Source of the DNA: Acidobacteriota bacterium
GTDB taxonomy: Bacteria > Acidobacteriota > Terriglobia > UBA7540
Reading direction: 5' to 3'
DNA: 64,000 nt
NCBI GenBank assembly: GCA_021838785.1
Contig: JAKCCV010000007.1
Span: forward strand, 62,001-126,000
Shown: positions 54,276 through 64,000 of the stretch, piece by piece
Position numbering within the stretch: the stretch's first letter is position 1
Layout: each line of letters begins with the position of its first letter
The notes under the pieces: generated by a model
Told to the model about the DNA's origin: nothing
Databases searched by the model: none
The model's input: only the letters and a program-made list of their open reading frames with translations
Made by a program: the position numbers and the translations under genes

Positions 54276-55985
54276 ATGCCACAGTTGATTTCAAACTCTA
54301 AAACCTACGACGCGATCATCGTCGGCTCCGGTGCCGGGGGCGCAATGGCGGCCTATGTGCTAACACGAGCGGGAGCGAAGTGCTTAATCCTGGAAGCCGG
54401 AAGCTGGTACGACGCTGCCCGCGATTCTAAGTGGCTCGAGTGGGAGTATGACACGCCCCATCACGGTGCCGCAGGTCCCGCCAAAATGGGCTTCGATTCT
54501 TTTTTGGCAGCGGTGGGTGGCTGGAGCCTTCCGGGCGAGCCCTATACGAGCGCCCCAGGTAGCGAATGGATGTGGTTCCGATCTCGGATGCTCGGAGGGC
54601 GCACTAACTCCTGGGGGCGAATTTCCCTTCGTATGGGACCCTACGACTTCAAGCCCTACAGCAGGGACGGGAAAGGCTTCGATTGGCCGATCAGCTACGA
54701 TGACCTGGCGCCGTATTACGACAAAACGGAAGAACTGATTGGAGTTTTTGGGTCCATTGAGCATATTGAAAATCTTCCGGATGGGAAATTCTTGCCTCCT
54801 CCTACACCTCGCTGTTATGAGCTCCTGGTCCAAAAAGCCTGCCAGCAACTCGGGATTCCTTGCATTCCTTCGCGGCTGGCGATTCTCACTCGTCCGCTTA
54901 ACGGCCGCCCTCACTGCCATTACGTTCATCAGTGTGGAAGGTGTTGTCGCCTGGGATCAAACTTCTCCTCCCCCGTCGTTCTGCTCATGCCGGCCCGAGC
55001 CACCGGCAATCTCGAGATTCGATGCAATGCGATGGCACGCGAGGTGTTGACCGGCCCCGATGGTCTGGCCGCGGGTATCTCGTATATTGATAAGAGGTCC
55101 CGTCAGGAAGTCCAAGTTCGTGGCAAAGTGATTGTCCTGGCTGCCAGCTCTTGCGAGACTGCAAGGCTCTTGTTGAATTCTCGCAGTCGGCGCTTTCCTG
55201 CCGGCCTTGCCAACTCCAGCGGCATGGTTGGCAGATACCTGATGGATACGGTGATGTCGGACGTCACGGGATTTTTCCCGCGCATGATGGCTCTGCCGCC
55301 TCATAACGAAGACGGCGTGGGTGGCATGCATCTCTATATGCCGTGGTGGGACTACCAAAAGCAGCTCCGCCATCAACTGCCCTTTTCCCGCGGGTACCAT
55401 ATCGAATTCGGAGGAGGGCGCGCCGGGATGCCTATGCCCGGAGTGCTGAGCGGGTCGGAGGCCTATCTGGGTGGTGGCTATGGCCAGAGCTTGAAGGATG
55501 GCTGCCGGAAGCTCTACGGCTCTTTCATCGGTTTTCACGGGCGTGGGGCAATGATTCCCAACAACGAGAGCTATTGTGAGATTGATCCAAACACACTCGA
55601 TGAGTGGGGAATCCCAACTCTGAAGTTTTATTTCAAGTGGGGGAATGAAGAGATTGAGATGGCTCACCACATGCAGGAGACGTTTCGGGAAATTGTCCAG
55701 ACGGCAGGCGGCCATGTGGTGCAAGCAGCAGGTCGTGAAGAGCAGTGGGGGATTTCGCGCGGGGGGCAAGGCATTCACGAAGTGGGGACCGTCCGCATGG
55801 GGGCGGATCCCAAAACATCGGTGCTTAATCCGCATGGCCAGGCCTGGGACTGCAAGAACCTTTTCGTCGCCGATGGGGGCCCCTTTGTCAGCCTGGGCGA
55901 CAAAAACCCCACGCTGACCATTATGGCTCTGGCGTGGAGAACGTCGGAATTTATCGCGGAACAAGTTCGCCAGCGGAATCTCTGA
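54276..55985 (+). CDS. GMC-family FAD oxidoreductase
   Basis: A 569-residue flavoenzyme. The FAD-binding dinucleotide motif is IIVGSGAGGAMAAYVLTRAG (about 14-33). The GMC second motif region reads FRSRMLGGRTNSWGRISLRM, and the C-terminal domain has IHEVGTVRMGADPKTSVLNPHGQ and NLFVADGGPFVSLGDKNPTLTIMALAWR. The His-Asn pair of the active site maps to this end. There is no signal peptide, but a twin-arginine-bearing subunit-3 gene follows 94 bp later. The pair resembles membrane-associated sugar or alcohol dehydrogenases whose partner carries the export signal. AAGGAGG precedes the ATG. Confidence 0.88.
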   Translation: MPQLISNSKTYDAIIVGSGAGGAMAAYVLTRAGAKCLILEAGSWYDAARDSKWLEWEYDTPHHGAAGPAKMGFDSFLAAVGGWSLPGEPYTSAPGSEWMWFRSRMLGGRTNSWGRISLRMGPYDFKPYSRDGKGFDWPISYDDLAPYYDKTEELIGVFGSIEHIENLPDGKFLPPPTPRCYELLVQKACQQLGIPCIPSRLAILTRPLNGRPHCHYVHQCGRCCRLGSNFSSPVVLLMPARATGNLEIRCNAMAREVLTGPDGLAAGISYIDKRSRQEVQVRGKVIVLAASSCETARLLLNSRSRRFPAGLANSSGMVGRYLMDTVMSDVTGFFPRMMALPPHNEDGVGGMHLYMPWWDYQKQLRHQLPFSRGYHIEFGGGRAGMPMPGVLSGSEAYLGGGYGQSLKDGCRKLYGSFIGFHGRGAMIPNNESYCEIDPNTLDEWGIPTLKFYFKWGNEEIEMAHHMQETFREIVQTAGGHVVQAAGREEQWGISRGGQGIHEVGTVRMGADPKTSVLNPHGQAWDCKNLFVADGGPFVSLGDKNPTLTIMALAWRTSEFIAEQVRQRNL

Positions 55986-56079
55986 CGGGGTTCAAGGCGA
56001 GGCGACTGAGGAGGCGCCGCCGGCCCGAGCGCCCCAGGCGATGCGCGAGGGGCTTCGTGGGCCGACCGCGGGAGGTGAT

Positions 56080-56721
56080 ATGAAAAAGCAGAGTGCAAAC
56101 CGTCCTTTACGCTTTGAGCGTCGCGATCTTCTAAAGACCTTGACGGCCGTGCCAAGCGCCATCCTGGTTTCTGGCGGCCTGGGTGAGCGGTGCTTGGCGC
56201 AAGGAATGTCCCAACCGTCCGCATCTCAAAATGCTGGGGGTGTTTACCAACCGAGGGTCCTGGATCCGCACGAGTGGAAGACGGTGACGATCCTGTGCGA
56301 GTGGATCATTCCAGCCGACGCGCGTTCCATGAGCGCTCGCGAGGCTGGCGTGCCGGAGTTTATTGACGATTGGCTGGCCTTTAAGGGGGGAGATCTTGTG
56401 GCCGAAATTCGCGGCGGGTTGACATGGCTCGATATCGAATGCCAACGGTCGTTCGGGCTGGATTTCGCAGATTGTGCGGTCTCTCAGCAACGGGAGATCC
56501 TTGACCGCATTGCCTACCCGCGAAAATCAGCCCCTGAAGTGGCCGCGGCGGTGGCGTTTTTTAACAGACTCCGCGACCTTGTGATCAGCGGCTTCTACAC
56601 GAGTAGGGCGGGGGTTAGAGATTTGCCTTACATCGGCAACGAACCACAGTCGGGGTGGAACGGGTGCCCAGTTGCGGCGCTGGCGCAGCTCGGAGTCTAT
56701 AAATCATCAACACCGCCTTAA
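56080..56721 (+). CDS. gluconate 2-dehydrogenase subunit 3 family protein
   Basis: About 213 residues from the ATG at 56080, just after GGGAGGTG (the frame is open back to 56041). It has a twin-arginine signal (FERRDLLKTLTAVPSAILVSGG). The subunit-3 domain reads HEWKTVTILCEWIIPADARSMSAREAGVPEFIDDWL, with later AVAFFNRLRDLVISGFYTSRAG and GNEPQSGWNGCP. In characterised complexes this small subunit accompanies a GMC flavoprotein and a cytochrome c; here the flavoprotein is directly upstream and cytochromes lie earlier in the cluster. It may carry the flavoprotein through the Tat system. Confidence 0.85.
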   Translation: MKKQSANRPLRFERRDLLKTLTAVPSAILVSGGLGERCLAQGMSQPSASQNAGGVYQPRVLDPHEWKTVTILCEWIIPADARSMSAREAGVPEFIDDWLAFKGGDLVAEIRGGLTWLDIECQRSFGLDFADCAVSQQREILDRIAYPRKSAPEVAAAVAFFNRLRDLVISGFYTSRAGVRDLPYIGNEPQSGWNGCPVAALAQLGVYKSSTPP

Positions 56722-56787
56722 CCTCAATTCGGCGGCGGGCGCCAACCGTAAGCTGCAACCATTACGACCGCAATCGCAATGATGACG

Positions 56788-58176
<1,389 letters not shown>

Positions 58177-58218
58177 CCGCGCGCGTTGCGGGCAGCGATG
58201 CCGCCTGCAAGCCCGGCG

Positions 58219-59604
58219 TCAAAAGCCGTGGCGCTCGAGACGGCGGTAGAGGGCGCTGCGCGTGAGCCCTAAGGCACGCGCCGCCTGGCTGACGTTGCCG
58301 CTGAACCGCGCCATCGTTTTCTGGATCAGGTAACGCTCGACCTCTTTGAGGCTCATCTCGTCGAGGTGAGTGGCTTGGTCGTAGCCGCGGCTCAAAGCCA
58401 GATCGGTGGCCCGAATCTTGGTTCCCTGGGCCAGCAGAACGGCCCGCTCGATAGCGTGGTCGAGCTCGCGGACGTTGCCCGGCCATCCATGATCAAGCAG
58501 CGCATGGCTTGCTTCGCGCTCAAATCCTTCCAGCGATTTTCCGTAGCGCAGGGCATGCTGGCGAAGGAAATGGGCCGCGAGCAAAGGAATGTCCTCACGC
58601 CGGTCGCGCAGCGGCGGCAGGTGAATCTCGATCGTGTTGAGGCGAAAGAGGAGGTCCTGACGAAACCTGCCGGCCTCTACCGCTTCGCGCAACAACGCGT
58701 TGGTAGCAGAGAGCAGGCGCACGTCGGCGCGTCGTGTGCGGGATGATCCGACACGCTCGAACTCCCCGGACTCAATCACGCGCAACAGCTTGGCCTGAAG
58801 GTTGAGAGGAATATTGGCGATTTCATCCAAGAACAGCGTTCCCTTGTCGGCAAGCTCGAAGCGGCCCACGCGGTCGGCCTTGGCGTCGGTGAATGCGCCC
58901 TTGACGTGACCGAAGAACTCGCTTTCGAAGACCGCTTCCGCAAGGCCGCCGGTGTTCACCGCAACCATGGGCTGGGAAGCCCGCGCCGAGAGCGCGTGGA
59001 GCGTTTTGGCCACAACCTCCTTTCCTGTCCCATGCTCACCCGTAATCAAGATGTTTGCGTCCGAAGGACCGACGCGCGCCATCAATTCCAACACAGGCTG
59101 CATGGCGGGAGATTCCGCGATCATCACGGGCCTGCCCTCAGCCCGCAGCAGGCGGTTTTCCGCTTCTAGCCGTTCGCTCCGGCGAAGCGCCTGGCGCAAA
59201 TCGATTTGAGTGCGGATGATGCTCAACAGGCGGCCGTTTTCCCATGGCTTCTGCACGAAATCGCGAGCCCCGCGCCGCATGGCCTCAACCGCGAGTTCAA
59301 CGCTGCCCCACGCCGTCATCACAACCACCGGCAAGTCGCTATCCATGGCGCGCAGACGCGCCAGCAGATGAATCCCTTCGGCGCCGGAAGTCGTATCGCG
59401 GGCATAATTCAAATCCATCAGCACCAGGTCATAATCCCGGGCTTCAAGTGCGGAAAGCAGGCGAGCCGGGGAGTCAGCCGTCTCCACCTGGAAACCTTCA
59501 CCCTTGAGCAAAAGGCGAAGCGCTTCCAGCACGTCGGGCTGGTCGTCCGCCACAATGAGTTTCGGCTTCGATGGACTGGGTGTTTTCACGGTAACGGTAT
59601 CCAT
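58219..59604 (-). CDS. sigma-54-dependent response regulator (NtrC/NtrX type) with GAFTDA loop
   Basis: About 461 residues from the ATG at 59604. The receiver domain has LIVADDQPDVLEALR and acceptor LVLMDLNYARDTT. The AAA+ domain has Walker A GEHGTGKEVVAKTL, the sigma-54-contacting loop as GAFTDA (in GHVKGAFTDAKADRVGRF) instead of GAFTGA, and Walker B GTLFLDEIANIPL. A Fis-type HTH is at the C-terminus (NVSQAARALGLTRSALYRRLERHG). It lies between its kinase and a MacB-type ABC module on the same strand, so it probably controls that exporter. Confidence 0.9.
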   Translation of the reverse strand: MDTVTVKTPSPSKPKLIVADDQPDVLEALRLLLKGEGFQVETADSPARLLSALEARDYDLVLMDLNYARDTTSGAEGIHLLARLRAMDSDLPVVVMTAWGSVELAVEAMRRGARDFVQKPWENGRLLSIIRTQIDLRQALRRSERLEAENRLLRAEGRPVMIAESPAMQPVLELMARVGPSDANILITGEHGTGKEVVAKTLHALSARASQPMVAVNTGGLAEAVFESEFFGHVKGAFTDAKADRVGRFELADKGTLFLDEIANIPLNLQAKLLRVIESGEFERVGSSRTRRADVRLLSATNALLREAVEAGRFRQDLLFRLNTIEIHLPPLRDRREDIPLLAAHFLRQHALRYGKSLEGFEREASHALLDHGWPGNVRELDHAIERAVLLAQGTKIRATDLALSRGYDQATHLDEMSLKEVERYLIQKTMARFSGNVSQAARALGLTRSALYRRLERHGF

Positions 59605-59797
59605 TTTAGCGCGGAAGTGGGCCGTCAACAGCCAGTTATCGGAAACCAGACTGCCGTTCACGCCCGTCGTTTGACTGAGCGCTGGCGGCAGGGGGCCTTT
59701 TGCTCAATGAGCAATCAGCAATTAAAAATCGCAAACCGGCAATTCCTTGTCCTGAGCCACTGGCCACCGATCCATCATCTTTGATCATTAGCCACTA

Positions 59798-62224
59798 CTA
59801 TTCATACCTCAGCGCCGTCATCGGGTCCACTTTCGTTGCGCGTCGAGCGGGGATGTAACAAGCCGCCAGTGCTACCCCGGCCAGGATCGATGGGACGGCG
59901 ATAAAAGTGATCGGATCAGACGGCTTGACGCCGTAAAGCAGGCTCGACAAGAAACGTGTCAACCCCAGACCGGCCGCAATTCCAATGCCCACGCCGATGA
60001 GCGTCAACTGGAGTCCCTGCTTGACGATGAGCCGAAGCACGTCGGCACGCTGCGCGCCCAGCGCCATGCGAATGCCGATCTCATGAGTTCGCCGCGCCAC
60101 GCTGTAGCTGATGACGCCGTAGAGCCCGACAGCGGCGAGCAGGAGCGCGAGCCCGGCAAACACGCTCATCAGGGTCATCGAGAAGCGCTCCGTGGCGAGA
60201 GAAAGCGCGAGAGTTTCCTCCATGGACTGGACGCGACCGATGGGAATGTTGGGATTTGCGGCGCGAACGGCATTGACAACCTCACGGCCGAGGCTGAGCG
60301 GATCCACGGATGTGCGCACCAAAATCGAAGTCGGGAACCAGCTCTGGAAAAGCTGGTCCACCGCGAACGAAGCTTGCGCCATGGGAACAAAATAGGTGGG
60401 CGGCGCAGGCGCATTCAAGCTCGACCGCACATCGCCGGCCACGCCCACGATTTCCATCTGGCCTTTGCCTGAAATCAAGTGCTGGCCCACCGGATTCTGG
60501 TTGCGGAAATGCTGGCGCGCGAACTCGGCATTGACGATGACGACTTTCGCCGCGCCGGAGGAATCGGCTTCTGTGAACGGCCGGCCGCGAACTATCGGAA
60601 CGCCGAGGGTTCGAAAATAGCCCGGTGTAATTTCCCGGTAATCAACGGAAGGGTGCTGGAGCTCACCGTGGACAAAGACTCCCGGATTGTCGTTGCCGCC
60701 GCGTTCGAGCGGCGAGCCTGCGGCCACGACAGCCGCGCTCTGGACGCCTGGAATGGCTTCGATCCGGGCGGTGAGTTCACGATAGTACGCGGCGAGCGCC
60801 GGCATGGAAGAATATTGCGATCCTTTGGTCGAAATCTGCAGCGCGAGCATATGCCGCGGGTCGAAGCCAGGATTCACCGCGAGAAGGTTGGCGAACGTCC
60901 TGACCAATAAGCCGCAGCCGATAAGGAGAATCAGCGAGAGCGCCACTTCCGCGCAGACCATTCCGGCGCTCAACCGGCGGTGCCGGACGCTCAAACCGGC
61001 GCCGCGCGCGCCTTCCTTCAGCGACTCGTTGAGGTTGGCGTGCGAGGCGGCGATGCCGGGGGCAAGGCCGACGAGCAGGCCAGCGAGAATCGCGCTGCCC
61101 GCCGTGAAGAACAACGCCCAGCCGTTCAGCGCCACGTGCTGCGCGCGGGGAAGAACGTTTGGCGCGAGGGCAAGAAGCGAATCCAGTCCCCAGACGGCCA
61201 CCACCAGCCCCAGGGCGGCGCCGAAGGTGGATAACAGGACGCTTTCCGTCAAAAGCTGGCGGAAAATTCGCCCGCGCCCCGCGCCCAGCGCCGTCCTCAA
61301 GGCCATCTCGCGGTTTCTCGTCGTCGTGCGCGAGAGCAACAAATTGGCCACGTTGACGCAGGCAATCAAAAGAAGGAATCCGACGGCGCCGAACAGAACC
61401 AGGAGCGGCGTGCGGATGTCGTTCGTGATCATGAAGCGGTAAGGCGTGGCGACGAAGCGGAGAGAGTTCACTCGACTCTGTTTCATGTCCGGGGCAACCT
61501 CCGCGAAGAAAAAACGGCTGAGAGGCGCCAGGTAAGCATCCGCATTCCGTGGGGTAAGGCCGGGCCGGAGCCTCGCGATGACGTCGTAGTTCCAACCGCC
61601 GCCCATGGTCTTGCGAACCTGACCGATGGTGGTCCAGAGCGCCACGGGAGGAATGCTTTCGAAGCCTTTGGGCATCACGCCGATGATCGTGTAAGGAACG
61701 CCGTCGAGCAGAACGCTGCGGCCGAGGGCATGGCGGTCGCCGCCGAAATGGGACTGCCAGAGCCCGTAGCTCAAGACGGCAACGTTTGCTCCGCCCAACT
61801 GATCTTCCGCAGAGCTGAAGCCGCGGCCCAGGAACGGCTGCACGCCCAGCACGTTGAAGTAATCGGCGGAGACCCGAAGGCCATCAATGCGCTCCGGCTC
61901 GTCCGGGCCTGTCAGGTTGAAAGCCATGCCGGTCGAGGCGGCAAGGTACTGGAAGGGTTCGTCATGTGCCTTCCAGAAATCAAAGCCGCGCGCGGACATT
62001 CCCGCGTAACTTTCAAGCTTGCCGCGGTAGGTGCGCGCAATCTCAACGATGCGGCTGGGCTGCGGATACGGCAGGGGGCGAAGCAAAACTCCGTAAATCA
62101 CGCTGAACATCGCTGTATTCATGCCGATGCCGAGCGCGAGCGTCAGCACGGCGATAGACGTGAAACCAGGACTCTTGGCCAACATACGCAGGCCATATTT
62201 CAAATCTTGGATTAGCGCGCTCAT
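59798..62224 (-). CDS. MacB/FtsX-type ABC permease, acidobacterial duplicated orphan permease family
   Basis: An 808-residue permease. The N-terminal [28 protein letters not shown], then [12 protein letters not shown], is the family signature. There are two MacB periplasmic-core domains and two FtsX-type four-helix sets, the first with [27 protein letters not shown], the second with [28 protein letters not shown] and the ending [24 protein letters not shown] lies before the ATG. Its ATPase is encoded 29 bp upstream in the transcript. MacB-type systems push substrates across the outer membrane or act on lipoproteins; the substrate is unknown. Confidence 0.9.
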   Translation of the reverse strand: MSALIQDLKYGLRMLAKSPGFTSIAVLTLALGIGMNTAMFSVIYGVLLRPLPYPQPSRIVEIARTYRGKLESYAGMSARGFDFWKAHDEPFQYLAASTGMAFNLTGPDEPERIDGLRVSADYFNVLGVQPFLGRGFSSAEDQLGGANVAVLSYGLWQSHFGGDRHALGRSVLLDGVPYTIIGVMPKGFESIPPVALWTTIGQVRKTMGGGWNYDVIARLRPGLTPRNADAYLAPLSRFFFAEVAPDMKQSRVNSLRFVATPYRFMITNDIRTPLLVLFGAVGFLLLIACVNVANLLLSRTTTRNREMALRTALGAGRGRIFRQLLTESVLLSTFGAALGLVVAVWGLDSLLALAPNVLPRAQHVALNGWALFFTAGSAILAGLLVGLAPGIAASHANLNESLKEGARGAGLSVRHRRLSAGMVCAEVALSLILLIGCGLLVRTFANLLAVNPGFDPRHMLALQISTKGSQYSSMPALAAYYRELTARIEAIPGVQSAAVVAAGSPLERGGNDNPGVFVHGELQHPSVDYREITPGYFRTLGVPIVRGRPFTEADSSGAAKVVIVNAEFARQHFRNQNPVGQHLISGKGQMEIVGVAGDVRSSLNAPAPPTYFVPMAQASFAVDQLFQSWFPTSILVRTSVDPLSLGREVVNAVRAANPNIPIGRVQSMEETLALSLATERFSMTLMSVFAGLALLLAAVGLYGVISYSVARRTHEIGIRMALGAQRADVLRLIVKQGLQLTLIGVGIGIAAGLGLTRFLSSLLYGVKPSDPITFIAVPSILAGVALAACYIPARRATKVDPMTALRYE

Positions 62225-62253
62225 TGATTTCCTCCACGCCGTCGCGCAGTCGG

Positions 62254-63027
62254 TCAGCTTACAGAGGGGTTTTCCTCCTCGTCGTGGGCGCGGTGGTCCT
62301 GCTCATCCACGATGCGTCCGTCGAAGAGATGAACGGTGCGGTCGGCGTGGCGGGCGTAACGTGGGTCATGCGTGACCATGCAGATGGTTGCGCCCTCGCG
62401 GTGAAGCTCGCGCAGCAATTCCATTACGGCTTCGCCGTTTTTGGAATCGAGATTGCCAGTGGGTTCGTCAGCCAGAAGAATCGCCGGGTCGCCTGCCAGC
62501 GCCCGCGCCACGGCCACGCGCTGTTGCTGGCCTCCCGACAGTTGTGAAGGATAGTGTCGGACGCGATGCGCCATGCCCACGCGTTCGAGCGATTCCATCA
62601 CCCGTTGTTTTCGCTCCGCGGAAGGCATGCCGCGGTAGGTCAGTGGCAGCTCGACGTTTTCATAAACATTCAAGTCGCCAATCAGATTGAAGCTCTGGAA
62701 AATGAATCCGACCTCGCGGTTGCGAATCCGCGAGCGCTCGGAGAGATTGAGACTCTCCACGGGCGCGCCGTCGAGCCAGTATTTGCCGTCGGTCGGCGAA
62801 TCGAGCAAACCGATGATCGAGAGCAGCGTGGATTTGCCGCAGCCCGACGGCCCGGAAATCGAGACATACTCGCCTTTCTTGATGTCCAGGTGCACTCCTG
62901 CAAGCGCGTGCGTTTCCACTTCGTCCGTGTAAAACACTTTGGTCACGCCTTCCAGTCGGATCAGGACTTCGCCGGACCCATGGCTCTTTCCAGCTTGTTC
63001 AACACCCGTTTGCAAATTGGTTTCCAT
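62254..63027 (-). CDS. MacB/LolD-type ABC transporter ATPase
   Basis: A 257-residue ATPase. Walker A is [20 protein letters not shown], the signature [20 protein letters not shown], Walker [21 protein letters not shown], and the H-loop [37 protein letters not shown] is the Q-loop region typical of MacB/LolD/FtsE ATPases. The ATG at 63027 follows GAGGAG. It lies between two permease genes, so it may serve both. Confidence 0.93.
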   Translation of the reverse strand: METNLQTGVEQAGKSHGSGEVLIRLEGVTKVFYTDEVETHALAGVHLDIKKGEYVSISGPSGCGKSTLLSIIGLLDSPTDGKYWLDGAPVESLNLSERSRIRNREVGFIFQSFNLIGDLNVYENVELPLTYRGMPSAERKQRVMESLERVGMAHRVRHYPSQLSGGQQQRVAVARALAGDPAILLADEPTGNLDSKNGEAVMELLRELHREGATICMVTHDPRYARHADRTVHLFDGRIVDEQDHRAHDEEENPSVS

Positions 63028-63108
63028 TGCGTCTCCTCTTTAAGGTCTCAGCCGACCATCAATTCGTTTTCGTCGGCAGTGAAAGCAGGGAATCGAGAAC
63101 TACAAACC

Positions 63109-63999
63109 TCACTCATATCGCAACGCCACCATGGGGTCCACCTTCGTGGCCCGTCGCGCCGGAATGTAGCAGGCGAGCAGCCCGACAGCAATCAAAATCA
63201 GTGCGACCGCGATAAACGTGAGGGGATCGGTCGGCCTCACGCCGTAGAGCATGCTCGACAAAAAGTGCGTCAGCGCCAGCCCGCCGGCAATTCCGATTCC
63301 CACGCCCGCGAGCGCCAACTTGAGTCCCTGCGCGACCACGAGCTTCAAGACGTCTTCCCGCCGCGCGCCCAACGCCATGCGAATGCCGATTTCGTGAGTT
63401 CGCTGCTCGACGATGTAAGAGATGACACCGTAGATGCCTACGCTCGCCATAATCAACGCGAGCCCGGCAAAAATAGCCATCAGAATCATGGAAAAACGCT
63501 GCGCGGAGAGCGAATCGGAGAGGATGCCATCCATGGTTTCGGAACCATACATGACGGCCTGGGGGTTAATCTGTTCGAGGGCGTGGCGAATCGAGCCCAC
63601 GGCGGCGACCGGGGGCCCGGCTGTGCGTACTACTGCTGCGAGACCGCCGGCCATGAGCGGCACAAATTGGTCCGGAAGCTGCGAGACGGATAAATAGCAC
63701 TGCGCAAGAACGGGCGAGGACGCTCCCTCATTCAGGCCCCATTGCTTGATGTGGCCGACAACACCGACGATTTCCGCCGTCCGACCCAAAATATCGAAGC
63801 TGATTTGCCGTCCGATGGGATTCTGTCCAGGAAAGTAAAGCTTGGCAAAGTCTTCGTCAATCACCGCCACAAATGGCGCGTGCTGAGTGTCAGCAGAGGT
63901 GAGGAATCGGCCTCGCTCCAGCGGAAGCTTCATGACTTTCAGGTAATCGGGCTGGACGAGGTAAAACAGCGAAACTTTCATTTGCGACTCAGTCGCCGG
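63109..63999 (-). CDS. MacB/FtsX-type ABC permease (C-terminal part; continues past the window)
   Basis: The frame is open to the right edge of the window (codons before the first Met read PATESQ), so this is the 3' part of a gene of probably about 800 codons. Visible are the second periplasmic domain ([42 protein letters not shown]) and the last FtsX-type helices with [28 protein letters not shown], ending [21 protein letters not shown]. That end is almost identical in wording to the permease at 59798-62224, so the two are paralogues flanking one ATPase. Confidence 0.9.
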   Translation of the reverse strand, partial: PATESQMKVSLFYLVQPDYLKVMKLPLERGRFLTSADTQHAPFVAVIDEDFAKLYFPGQNPIGRQISFDILGRTAEIVGVVGHIKQWGLNEGASSPVLAQCYLSVSQLPDQFVPLMAGGLAAVVRTAGPPVAAVGSIRHALEQINPQAVMYGSETMDGILSDSLSAQRFSMILMAIFAGLALIMASVGIYGVISYIVEQRTHEIGIRMALGARREDVLKLVVAQGLKLALAGVGIGIAGGLALTHFLSSMLYGVRPTDPLTFIAVALILIAVGLLACYIPARRATKVDPMVALRYE

Positions 64000-64000
64000 C

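Overview
The window is GC-rich (roughly 58-60% by eye) bacterial chromosome, densely coding. Two linked FtsX/MacB-type permeases of the kind called acidobacterial duplicated orphan permeases, a carboxypeptidase-regulatory-type TonB-dependent receptor, a CRTAC1/ASPIC-UnbV protein, and many exported beta-propeller and heme proteins point to Acidobacteriota. That placement is inference; no rRNA or tRNA gene was found to confirm it.

Left part (1-34.3 kb): ordinary core genome. It holds a LolA-like protein, a radical SAM protein, a TrmJ-type methyltransferase, a lipase-maturation-factor homologue, the run ileS-lspA-rluD-DPP IV, two response regulators (HD-GYP and PilZ outputs), a FecR-domain protein, a ferric-reductase-like flavocytochrome with a small membrane partner, ruvX-mltG, an SDR plus fatty-acid-hydroxylase-like pair, a TonB receptor, a tightly overlapping argC-argB-argD-argF operon, an MFS transporter and a cyclase-family hydrolase.

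Middle part (34.3-42.1 kb): a decaying accessory island. Its centre is a wrecked type II-C CRISPR-Cas locus. A divergent tracrRNA gene has its promoter, anti-repeat and terminator intact. cas9 keeps RuvC-I, the bridge helix, part of REC and the C-terminal domain; it has lost HNH, RuvC-II and RuvC-III, and is swollen by 12.4 copies of an in-frame 72-bp minisatellite. A four-helix-bundle (23S-IVP/S23-type) gene with its own 14-bp satellite sits where the 5' half of cas1 should be. It is followed by a cas1 3' remnant, a cas2 with an internal in-frame deletion, and an array of two perfect 36-bp repeats, two 30-bp spacers and a 13-bp partial repeat. To the right are a sulfatase cut by an internally deleted IS701-like element with both inverted repeats, and a broken exported-type ORF followed by a small membrane protein.

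Right part (42.3-56.7 kb): a Crp/Fnr-like regulator, a candidate TTGAC-N4-GTCAT operator, then a long co-directional group. It encodes an exported single-heme TolB-like protein, a CRTAC1 protein, a YVTN-propeller/di-heme cytochrome, another propeller, a RidA/chorismatase-like protein, a DAHP synthase, two paralogous periplasmic binding proteins with no permease or ATPase, and a GMC oxidoreductase with a gluconate-dehydrogenase subunit 3 partner. This looks like a periplasmic oxidative pathway under redox or oxygen control (inference).

The last part (56.8-64 kb, minus strand) is an NtrY/NtrX-like two-component pair beside a MacB-type ABC export module. The final permease runs off the window end.
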